A stretch of DNA of 64,000 nt, from positions 17,373,521 to 17,437,520 of the forward strand of contig NC_092562.1 in NCBI RefSeq assembly GCF_037975245.1, written 5' to 3'. This document shows, piece by piece, positions 53,001-64,000 of this stretch; position 1 is the stretch's first letter; the number at the start of each line of letters is the position of its first letter. Origin of the DNA: Apostichopus japonicus (Eukaryota; Echinodermata; Holothuroidea; Aspidochirotida; Stichopodidae). Below the pieces are notes generated by a model that was given only the letters and a program-made list of their open reading frames with translations, made no database searches and was not told where the DNA came from. The translations under genes were made by a program, and so were the position numbers.

Positions 53001-56000
53001 AGCTCGTACAGTGCGCCAAGCCATCGCGCCACTGTTTGGACTGAGATATTAGGTGGATTAACTAATACTTACAGCTCCCCGTGTAGGCACTTGCTGTAAA
53101 AGATCGGCAAAAGACGTCATCACCCGGGGTTCGAACCAGGGATGCAAAAGAGAGTCTCGATCATCAGCTCGTACAGTGCGCCAAGCCATCGCGCCACTGT
53201 TTGGACTGAGATATTAGGTGGATTAACTAATACTTACAGCTCCCCGTGTAGGCACTTGCTGTAAAAGATCGGCAAAAGACGTCATCACCCGGGGTTCGAA
53301 CCAGGGATGCAAAAGAGAGTCTCGATCATCAGCTCGTACAGTGCGCCAAGCCATCGCGCCACTGTTTGGACTGAGATATTAGGTGGATTAACTAATACTT
53401 ACAGCTCCCCGTGTAGGCACTTGCTGTAAAAGATCGGCAAAAGACGTCATCACCCGGGGTTCGAACCAGGGATGCAAAAGAGAGTCTCGATCATCAGCTC
53501 GTACAGTGCGCCAAGCCATCGCGCCACTGTTTGGACTGAGATATTAGGTGGATTAACTAATACTTACAGCTCCCCGTGTAGGCACTTGCTGTAAAAGATC
53601 GGCAAAAGACGTCATCACCCGGGGTTCGAACCAGGGATGCAAAAGAGAGTCTCGATCATCAGCTCGTACAGTGCGCCAAGCCATCGCGCCACTGTTTGGA
53701 CTGAGATATTAGGTGGATTAACTAATACTTACAGCTCCCCGTGTAGGCACTTGCTGTAAAAGATCGGCAAAAGACGTCATCACCCGGGGTTCGAACCAGG
53801 GATGCAAAAGAGAGTCTCGATCATCAGCTCGTACAGTGCGCCAAGCCATCGCGCCACTGTTTGGACTGAGATATTAGGTGGATTAACTAATACTTACAGC
53901 TCCCCGTGTAGGCACTTGCTGTAAAAGATCGGCAAAAGACGTCATCACCCGGGGTTCGAACCAGGGATGCAAAAGAGAGTCTCGATCATCAGCTCGTACA
54001 GTGCGCCAAGCCATCGCGCCACTGTTTGGACTGAGATATTAGGTGGATTAACTAATACTTACAGCTCCCCGTGTAGGCACTTGCTGTAAAAGATCGGCAA
54101 AAGACGTCATCACCCGGGGTTCGAACCAGGGATGCAAAAGAGAGTCTCGATCATCAGCTCGTACAGTGCGCCAAGCCATCGCGCCACTGTTTGGACTGAG
54201 ATATTAGGTGGATTAACTAATACTTACAGCTCCCCGTGTAGGCACTTGCTGTAAAAGATCGGCAAAAGACGTCATCACCCGGGGTTCGAACCAGGGATGC
54301 AAAAGAGAGTCTCGATCATCAGCTCGTACAGTGCGCCAAGCCATCGCGCCACTGTTTGGACTGAGATATTAGGTGGATTAACTAATACTTACAGCTCCCC
54401 GTGTAGGCACTTGCTGTAAAAGATCGGCAAAAGACGTCATCACCCGGGGTTCGAACCAGGGATGCAAAAGAGAGTCTCGATCATCAGCTCGTACAGTGCG
54501 CCAAGCCATCGCGCCACTGTTTGGACTGAGATATTAGGTGGATTAACTAATACTTACAGCTCCCCGTGTAGGCACTTGCTGTAAAAGATCGGCAAAAGAC
54601 GTCATCACCCGGGGTTCGAACCAGGGATGCAAAAGAGAGTCTCGATCATCAGCTCGTACAGTGCGCCAAGCCATCGCGCCACTGTTTGGACTGAGATATT
54701 AGGTGGATTAACTAATACTTACAGCTCCCCGTGTAGGCACTTGCTGTAAAAGATCGGCAAAAGACGTCATCACCCGGGGTTCGAACCAGGGATGCAAAAG
54801 AGAGTCTCGATCATCAGCTCGTACAGTGCGCCAAGCCATCGCGCCACTGTTTGGACTGAGATATTAGGTGGATTAACTAATACTTACAGCTCCCCGTGTA
54901 GGCACTTGCTGTAAAAGATCGGCAAAAGACGTCATCACCCGGGGTTCGAACCAGGGATGCAAAAGAGAGTCTCGATCATCAGCTCGTACAGTGCGCCAAG
55001 CCATCGCGCCACTGTTTGGACTGAGATATTAGGTGGATTAACTAATACTTACAGCTCCCCGTGTAGGCACTTGCTGTAAAAGATCGGCAAAAGACGTCAT
55101 CACCCGGGGTTCGAACCAGGGATGCAAAAGAGAGTCTCGATCATCAGCTCGTACAGTGCGCCAAGCCATCGCGCCACTGTTTGGACTGAGATATTAGGTG
55201 GATTAACTAATACTTACAGCTCCCCGTGTAGGCACTTGCTGTAAAAGATCGGCAAAAGACGTCATCACCCGGGGTTCGAACCAGGGATGCAAAAGAGAGT
55301 CTCGATCATCAGCTCGTACAGTGCGCCAAGCCATCGCGCCACTGTTTGGACTGAGATATTAGGTGGATTAACTAATACTTACAGCTCCCCGTGTAGGCAC
55401 TTGCTGTAAAAGATCGGCAAAAGACGTCATCACCCGGGGTTCGAACCAGGGATGCAAAAGAGAGTCTCGATCATCAGCTCGTACAGTGCGCCAAGCCATC
55501 GCGCCACTGTTTGGACTGAGATATTAGGTGGATTAACTAATACTTACAGCTCCCCGTGTAGGCACTTGCTGTAAAAGATCGGCAAAAGACGTCATCACCC
55601 GGGGTTCGAACCAGGGATGCAAAAGAGAGTCTCGATCATCAGCTCGTACAGTGCGCCAAGCCATCGCGCCACTGTTTGGACTGAGATATTAGGTGGATTA
55701 ACTAATACTTACAGCTCCCCGTGTAGGCACTTGCTGTAAAAGATCGGCAAAAGACGTCATCACCCGGGGTTCGAACCAGGGATGCAAAAGAGAGTCTCGA
55801 TCATCAGCTCGTACAGTGCGCCAAGCCATCGCGCCACTGTTTGGACTGAGATATTAGGTGGATTAACTAATACTTACAGCTCCCCGTGTAGGCACTTGCT
55901 GTAAAAGATCGGCAAAAGACGTCATCACCCGGGGTTCGAACCAGGGATGCAAAAGAGAGTCTCGATCATCAGCTCGTACAGTGCGCCAAGCCATCGCGCC

Positions 56001-56634
56001 ACTGTTTGGACTGAGATATTAGGTGGATTAACTAATACTTACAGCTCCCCGTGTAGGCACTTGCTGTAAAAGATCGGCAAAAGACGTCATCACCCGGGGT
56101 TCGAACCAGGGATGCAAAAGAGAGTCTCGATCATCAGCTCGTACAGTGCGCCAAGCCATCGCGCCACTGTTTGGACTGAGATATTAGGTGGATTAACTAA
56201 TACTTACAGCTCCCCGTGTAGGCACTTGCTGTAAAAGATCGGCAAAAGACGTCATCACCCGGGGTTCGAACCAGGGATGCAAAAGAGAGTCTCGATCATC
56301 AGCTCGTACAGTGCGCCAAGCCATCGCGCCACTGTTTGGACTGAGATATTAGGTGGATTAACTAATACTTACAGCTCCCCGTGTAGGCACTTGCTGTAAA
56401 AGATCGGCAAAAGACGTCATCACCCGGGGTTCGAACCAGGGATGCAAAAGAGAGTCTCGATCATCAGCTCGTACAGTGCGCCAAGCCATCGCGCCACTGT
56501 TTGGACTGAGATATTAGGTGGATTAACTAATACTTACAGCTCCCCGTGTAGGCACTTGCTGTAAAAGATCGGCAAAAGACGTCATCACCCGGGGTTCGAA
56601 CCAGGGATGCAAAAGAGAGTCTCGATCATCAGCT

Positions 56635-56635
56635 T
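56635..56635. other. Substitution C to T at monomer position 73
   Basis: CAGCTCGTAC reads CAGCTTGTAC in one copy. The change turns a CpG into TpG, the usual result of deamination of methylated cytosine, but one event proves nothing. It is the only difference I saw in the last 20 kb. Confidence 0.9.
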
Positions 56636-59600
56636 GTACAGTGCGCCAAGCCATCGCGCCACTGTTTGGACTGAGATATTAGGTGGATTAACTAATACTT
56701 ACAGCTCCCCGTGTAGGCACTTGCTGTAAAAGATCGGCAAAAGACGTCATCACCCGGGGTTCGAACCAGGGATGCAAAAGAGAGTCTCGATCATCAGCTC
56801 GTACAGTGCGCCAAGCCATCGCGCCACTGTTTGGACTGAGATATTAGGTGGATTAACTAATACTTACAGCTCCCCGTGTAGGCACTTGCTGTAAAAGATC
56901 GGCAAAAGACGTCATCACCCGGGGTTCGAACCAGGGATGCAAAAGAGAGTCTCGATCATCAGCTCGTACAGTGCGCCAAGCCATCGCGCCACTGTTTGGA
57001 CTGAGATATTAGGTGGATTAACTAATACTTACAGCTCCCCGTGTAGGCACTTGCTGTAAAAGATCGGCAAAAGACGTCATCACCCGGGGTTCGAACCAGG
57101 GATGCAAAAGAGAGTCTCGATCATCAGCTCGTACAGTGCGCCAAGCCATCGCGCCACTGTTTGGACTGAGATATTAGGTGGATTAACTAATACTTACAGC
57201 TCCCCGTGTAGGCACTTGCTGTAAAAGATCGGCAAAAGACGTCATCACCCGGGGTTCGAACCAGGGATGCAAAAGAGAGTCTCGATCATCAGCTCGTACA
57301 GTGCGCCAAGCCATCGCGCCACTGTTTGGACTGAGATATTAGGTGGATTAACTAATACTTACAGCTCCCCGTGTAGGCACTTGCTGTAAAAGATCGGCAA
57401 AAGACGTCATCACCCGGGGTTCGAACCAGGGATGCAAAAGAGAGTCTCGATCATCAGCTCGTACAGTGCGCCAAGCCATCGCGCCACTGTTTGGACTGAG
57501 ATATTAGGTGGATTAACTAATACTTACAGCTCCCCGTGTAGGCACTTGCTGTAAAAGATCGGCAAAAGACGTCATCACCCGGGGTTCGAACCAGGGATGC
57601 AAAAGAGAGTCTCGATCATCAGCTCGTACAGTGCGCCAAGCCATCGCGCCACTGTTTGGACTGAGATATTAGGTGGATTAACTAATACTTACAGCTCCCC
57701 GTGTAGGCACTTGCTGTAAAAGATCGGCAAAAGACGTCATCACCCGGGGTTCGAACCAGGGATGCAAAAGAGAGTCTCGATCATCAGCTCGTACAGTGCG
57801 CCAAGCCATCGCGCCACTGTTTGGACTGAGATATTAGGTGGATTAACTAATACTTACAGCTCCCCGTGTAGGCACTTGCTGTAAAAGATCGGCAAAAGAC
57901 GTCATCACCCGGGGTTCGAACCAGGGATGCAAAAGAGAGTCTCGATCATCAGCTCGTACAGTGCGCCAAGCCATCGCGCCACTGTTTGGACTGAGATATT
58001 AGGTGGATTAACTAATACTTACAGCTCCCCGTGTAGGCACTTGCTGTAAAAGATCGGCAAAAGACGTCATCACCCGGGGTTCGAACCAGGGATGCAAAAG
58101 AGAGTCTCGATCATCAGCTCGTACAGTGCGCCAAGCCATCGCGCCACTGTTTGGACTGAGATATTAGGTGGATTAACTAATACTTACAGCTCCCCGTGTA
58201 GGCACTTGCTGTAAAAGATCGGCAAAAGACGTCATCACCCGGGGTTCGAACCAGGGATGCAAAAGAGAGTCTCGATCATCAGCTCGTACAGTGCGCCAAG
58301 CCATCGCGCCACTGTTTGGACTGAGATATTAGGTGGATTAACTAATACTTACAGCTCCCCGTGTAGGCACTTGCTGTAAAAGATCGGCAAAAGACGTCAT
58401 CACCCGGGGTTCGAACCAGGGATGCAAAAGAGAGTCTCGATCATCAGCTCGTACAGTGCGCCAAGCCATCGCGCCACTGTTTGGACTGAGATATTAGGTG
58501 GATTAACTAATACTTACAGCTCCCCGTGTAGGCACTTGCTGTAAAAGATCGGCAAAAGACGTCATCACCCGGGGTTCGAACCAGGGATGCAAAAGAGAGT
58601 CTCGATCATCAGCTCGTACAGTGCGCCAAGCCATCGCGCCACTGTTTGGACTGAGATATTAGGTGGATTAACTAATACTTACAGCTCCCCGTGTAGGCAC
58701 TTGCTGTAAAAGATCGGCAAAAGACGTCATCACCCGGGGTTCGAACCAGGGATGCAAAAGAGAGTCTCGATCATCAGCTCGTACAGTGCGCCAAGCCATC
58801 GCGCCACTGTTTGGACTGAGATATTAGGTGGATTAACTAATACTTACAGCTCCCCGTGTAGGCACTTGCTGTAAAAGATCGGCAAAAGACGTCATCACCC
58901 GGGGTTCGAACCAGGGATGCAAAAGAGAGTCTCGATCATCAGCTCGTACAGTGCGCCAAGCCATCGCGCCACTGTTTGGACTGAGATATTAGGTGGATTA
59001 ACTAATACTTACAGCTCCCCGTGTAGGCACTTGCTGTAAAAGATCGGCAAAAGACGTCATCACCCGGGGTTCGAACCAGGGATGCAAAAGAGAGTCTCGA
59101 TCATCAGCTCGTACAGTGCGCCAAGCCATCGCGCCACTGTTTGGACTGAGATATTAGGTGGATTAACTAATACTTACAGCTCCCCGTGTAGGCACTTGCT
59201 GTAAAAGATCGGCAAAAGACGTCATCACCCGGGGTTCGAACCAGGGATGCAAAAGAGAGTCTCGATCATCAGCTCGTACAGTGCGCCAAGCCATCGCGCC
59301 ACTGTTTGGACTGAGATATTAGGTGGATTAACTAATACTTACAGCTCCCCGTGTAGGCACTTGCTGTAAAAGATCGGCAAAAGACGTCATCACCCGGGGT
59401 TCGAACCAGGGATGCAAAAGAGAGTCTCGATCATCAGCTCGTACAGTGCGCCAAGCCATCGCGCCACTGTTTGGACTGAGATATTAGGTGGATTAACTAA
59501 TACTTACAGCTCCCCGTGTAGGCACTTGCTGTAAAAGATCGGCAAAAGACGTCATCACCCGGGGTTCGAACCAGGGATGCAAAAGAGAGTCTCGATCATC

Positions 59601-62600
59601 AGCTCGTACAGTGCGCCAAGCCATCGCGCCACTGTTTGGACTGAGATATTAGGTGGATTAACTAATACTTACAGCTCCCCGTGTAGGCACTTGCTGTAAA
59701 AGATCGGCAAAAGACGTCATCACCCGGGGTTCGAACCAGGGATGCAAAAGAGAGTCTCGATCATCAGCTCGTACAGTGCGCCAAGCCATCGCGCCACTGT
59801 TTGGACTGAGATATTAGGTGGATTAACTAATACTTACAGCTCCCCGTGTAGGCACTTGCTGTAAAAGATCGGCAAAAGACGTCATCACCCGGGGTTCGAA
59901 CCAGGGATGCAAAAGAGAGTCTCGATCATCAGCTCGTACAGTGCGCCAAGCCATCGCGCCACTGTTTGGACTGAGATATTAGGTGGATTAACTAATACTT
60001 ACAGCTCCCCGTGTAGGCACTTGCTGTAAAAGATCGGCAAAAGACGTCATCACCCGGGGTTCGAACCAGGGATGCAAAAGAGAGTCTCGATCATCAGCTC
60101 GTACAGTGCGCCAAGCCATCGCGCCACTGTTTGGACTGAGATATTAGGTGGATTAACTAATACTTACAGCTCCCCGTGTAGGCACTTGCTGTAAAAGATC
60201 GGCAAAAGACGTCATCACCCGGGGTTCGAACCAGGGATGCAAAAGAGAGTCTCGATCATCAGCTCGTACAGTGCGCCAAGCCATCGCGCCACTGTTTGGA
60301 CTGAGATATTAGGTGGATTAACTAATACTTACAGCTCCCCGTGTAGGCACTTGCTGTAAAAGATCGGCAAAAGACGTCATCACCCGGGGTTCGAACCAGG
60401 GATGCAAAAGAGAGTCTCGATCATCAGCTCGTACAGTGCGCCAAGCCATCGCGCCACTGTTTGGACTGAGATATTAGGTGGATTAACTAATACTTACAGC
60501 TCCCCGTGTAGGCACTTGCTGTAAAAGATCGGCAAAAGACGTCATCACCCGGGGTTCGAACCAGGGATGCAAAAGAGAGTCTCGATCATCAGCTCGTACA
60601 GTGCGCCAAGCCATCGCGCCACTGTTTGGACTGAGATATTAGGTGGATTAACTAATACTTACAGCTCCCCGTGTAGGCACTTGCTGTAAAAGATCGGCAA
60701 AAGACGTCATCACCCGGGGTTCGAACCAGGGATGCAAAAGAGAGTCTCGATCATCAGCTCGTACAGTGCGCCAAGCCATCGCGCCACTGTTTGGACTGAG
60801 ATATTAGGTGGATTAACTAATACTTACAGCTCCCCGTGTAGGCACTTGCTGTAAAAGATCGGCAAAAGACGTCATCACCCGGGGTTCGAACCAGGGATGC
60901 AAAAGAGAGTCTCGATCATCAGCTCGTACAGTGCGCCAAGCCATCGCGCCACTGTTTGGACTGAGATATTAGGTGGATTAACTAATACTTACAGCTCCCC
61001 GTGTAGGCACTTGCTGTAAAAGATCGGCAAAAGACGTCATCACCCGGGGTTCGAACCAGGGATGCAAAAGAGAGTCTCGATCATCAGCTCGTACAGTGCG
61101 CCAAGCCATCGCGCCACTGTTTGGACTGAGATATTAGGTGGATTAACTAATACTTACAGCTCCCCGTGTAGGCACTTGCTGTAAAAGATCGGCAAAAGAC
61201 GTCATCACCCGGGGTTCGAACCAGGGATGCAAAAGAGAGTCTCGATCATCAGCTCGTACAGTGCGCCAAGCCATCGCGCCACTGTTTGGACTGAGATATT
61301 AGGTGGATTAACTAATACTTACAGCTCCCCGTGTAGGCACTTGCTGTAAAAGATCGGCAAAAGACGTCATCACCCGGGGTTCGAACCAGGGATGCAAAAG
61401 AGAGTCTCGATCATCAGCTCGTACAGTGCGCCAAGCCATCGCGCCACTGTTTGGACTGAGATATTAGGTGGATTAACTAATACTTACAGCTCCCCGTGTA
61501 GGCACTTGCTGTAAAAGATCGGCAAAAGACGTCATCACCCGGGGTTCGAACCAGGGATGCAAAAGAGAGTCTCGATCATCAGCTCGTACAGTGCGCCAAG
61601 CCATCGCGCCACTGTTTGGACTGAGATATTAGGTGGATTAACTAATACTTACAGCTCCCCGTGTAGGCACTTGCTGTAAAAGATCGGCAAAAGACGTCAT
61701 CACCCGGGGTTCGAACCAGGGATGCAAAAGAGAGTCTCGATCATCAGCTCGTACAGTGCGCCAAGCCATCGCGCCACTGTTTGGACTGAGATATTAGGTG
61801 GATTAACTAATACTTACAGCTCCCCGTGTAGGCACTTGCTGTAAAAGATCGGCAAAAGACGTCATCACCCGGGGTTCGAACCAGGGATGCAAAAGAGAGT
61901 CTCGATCATCAGCTCGTACAGTGCGCCAAGCCATCGCGCCACTGTTTGGACTGAGATATTAGGTGGATTAACTAATACTTACAGCTCCCCGTGTAGGCAC
62001 TTGCTGTAAAAGATCGGCAAAAGACGTCATCACCCGGGGTTCGAACCAGGGATGCAAAAGAGAGTCTCGATCATCAGCTCGTACAGTGCGCCAAGCCATC
62101 GCGCCACTGTTTGGACTGAGATATTAGGTGGATTAACTAATACTTACAGCTCCCCGTGTAGGCACTTGCTGTAAAAGATCGGCAAAAGACGTCATCACCC
62201 GGGGTTCGAACCAGGGATGCAAAAGAGAGTCTCGATCATCAGCTCGTACAGTGCGCCAAGCCATCGCGCCACTGTTTGGACTGAGATATTAGGTGGATTA
62301 ACTAATACTTACAGCTCCCCGTGTAGGCACTTGCTGTAAAAGATCGGCAAAAGACGTCATCACCCGGGGTTCGAACCAGGGATGCAAAAGAGAGTCTCGA
62401 TCATCAGCTCGTACAGTGCGCCAAGCCATCGCGCCACTGTTTGGACTGAGATATTAGGTGGATTAACTAATACTTACAGCTCCCCGTGTAGGCACTTGCT
62501 GTAAAAGATCGGCAAAAGACGTCATCACCCGGGGTTCGAACCAGGGATGCAAAAGAGAGTCTCGATCATCAGCTCGTACAGTGCGCCAAGCCATCGCGCC

Positions 62601-64000
62601 ACTGTTTGGACTGAGATATTAGGTGGATTAACTAATACTTACAGCTCCCCGTGTAGGCACTTGCTGTAAAAGATCGGCAAAAGACGTCATCACCCGGGGT
62701 TCGAACCAGGGATGCAAAAGAGAGTCTCGATCATCAGCTCGTACAGTGCGCCAAGCCATCGCGCCACTGTTTGGACTGAGATATTAGGTGGATTAACTAA
62801 TACTTACAGCTCCCCGTGTAGGCACTTGCTGTAAAAGATCGGCAAAAGACGTCATCACCCGGGGTTCGAACCAGGGATGCAAAAGAGAGTCTCGATCATC
62901 AGCTCGTACAGTGCGCCAAGCCATCGCGCCACTGTTTGGACTGAGATATTAGGTGGATTAACTAATACTTACAGCTCCCCGTGTAGGCACTTGCTGTAAA
63001 AGATCGGCAAAAGACGTCATCACCCGGGGTTCGAACCAGGGATGCAAAAGAGAGTCTCGATCATCAGCTCGTACAGTGCGCCAAGCCATCGCGCCACTGT
63101 TTGGACTGAGATATTAGGTGGATTAACTAATACTTACAGCTCCCCGTGTAGGCACTTGCTGTAAAAGATCGGCAAAAGACGTCATCACCCGGGGTTCGAA
63201 CCAGGGATGCAAAAGAGAGTCTCGATCATCAGCTCGTACAGTGCGCCAAGCCATCGCGCCACTGTTTGGACTGAGATATTAGGTGGATTAACTAATACTT
63301 ACAGCTCCCCGTGTAGGCACTTGCTGTAAAAGATCGGCAAAAGACGTCATCACCCGGGGTTCGAACCAGGGATGCAAAAGAGAGTCTCGATCATCAGCTC
63401 GTACAGTGCGCCAAGCCATCGCGCCACTGTTTGGACTGAGATATTAGGTGGATTAACTAATACTTACAGCTCCCCGTGTAGGCACTTGCTGTAAAAGATC
63501 GGCAAAAGACGTCATCACCCGGGGTTCGAACCAGGGATGCAAAAGAGAGTCTCGATCATCAGCTCGTACAGTGCGCCAAGCCATCGCGCCACTGTTTGGA
63601 CTGAGATATTAGGTGGATTAACTAATACTTACAGCTCCCCGTGTAGGCACTTGCTGTAAAAGATCGGCAAAAGACGTCATCACCCGGGGTTCGAACCAGG
63701 GATGCAAAAGAGAGTCTCGATCATCAGCTCGTACAGTGCGCCAAGCCATCGCGCCACTGTTTGGACTGAGATATTAGGTGGATTAACTAATACTTACAGC
63801 TCCCCGTGTAGGCACTTGCTGTAAAAGATCGGCAAAAGACGTCATCACCCGGGGTTCGAACCAGGGATGCAAAAGAGAGTCTCGATCATCAGCTCGTACA
63901 GTGCGCCAAGCCATCGCGCCACTGTTTGGACTGAGATATTAGGTGGATTAACTAATACTTACAGCTCCCCGTGTAGGCACTTGCTGTAAAAGATCGGCAA

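Larger units (their letters stand above)
38394..64000. repeat. 165-bp satellite array, segment 3 (about 155 copies)
   Basis: This is the same monomer and orientation, starting at monomer position 145 after the second gap and still inside a monomer (position 13) at the window end. It carries four one-base indels between 40588 and 44047, then about 20 kb in perfect phase with one visible substitution (C to T at 56635). There is no gene, no spacer and no right-hand array boundary. The indel-rich 3.5 kb differs clearly from the clean stretches on either side. Confidence 0.98.

Noticed and set aside
1-64000. CRISPR array
   Set aside because: The repeat is contiguous with no variable spacers, and 165 bp is far too long for a CRISPR repeat.
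1-64000. Ribosomal DNA, histone or other tandem gene cluster
   Set aside because: The unit is 165 bp with no long frame and no recognisable rRNA sequence.
1-64000. A multi-gene biological system hidden between repeats
   Set aside because: Phase is continuous from end to end apart from six one-base indels and two N runs, so there is no room for other sequence.

Overview
The whole window is one head-to-tail tandem array. A 165-bp monomer (50% G+C: 46 A, 41 C, 42 G, 36 T) repeats from the first base to the last, always in the same orientation. The only interruptions are two runs of exactly 100 N at 15571-15670 and 38294-38393. The 63,800 called bases hold about 387 copies. I saw no unique sequence, no array edge, no protein-coding gene, no rRNA gene, no CRISPR array and no recognisable intact transposon. 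The array therefore extends beyond both ends and is larger than 64 kb.

A kilobase-scale, near-identical satellite with a monomer of chromatosome length, broken by standard 100-N scaffold gaps, points to a eukaryotic chromosome assembly, most likely a heterochromatic (pericentromeric, subtelomeric or sex/B-chromosome) block. I cannot name the species. CpG is not depleted: 10 per monomer against about 10.4 expected. This fits either a genome with little CpG methylation or a very young array.

Layout by monomer position, where position 1 is the A at window base 1: A-tracts at 1-4, 12-15 and 49-52; a CRE-like GACGTCA at 16-22; SmaI-type CCCGGG at 26-31; a perfect 10-bp palindrome GGTTCGAACC at 31-40; a 6-bp inverted repeat at 76-81/98-103; and GTAAGT on the minus strand at 135-140. 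Read on the minus strand, 103 down to 12 looks tRNA-derived. It has two possible A boxes, a full match to the RNA polymerase III B box (GGTTCGAACCC) and a following TTTT. It has no acceptor stem and carries an internal TTTT, so it is tRNA-like rather than a tRNA gene.

Only eight differences from the consensus were noticed: two substitutions (5100, 56635) and six one-base indels (21879, 37753, 40588-40590, 42725/6, 43558-43560, 44046/7). Four of the six indels lie within 3.5 kb and also within monomer positions 22-32, beside the B box. Phase was followed arithmetically across each segment and is consistent with these indels alone. Isolated substitutions could still have escaped reading by eye.
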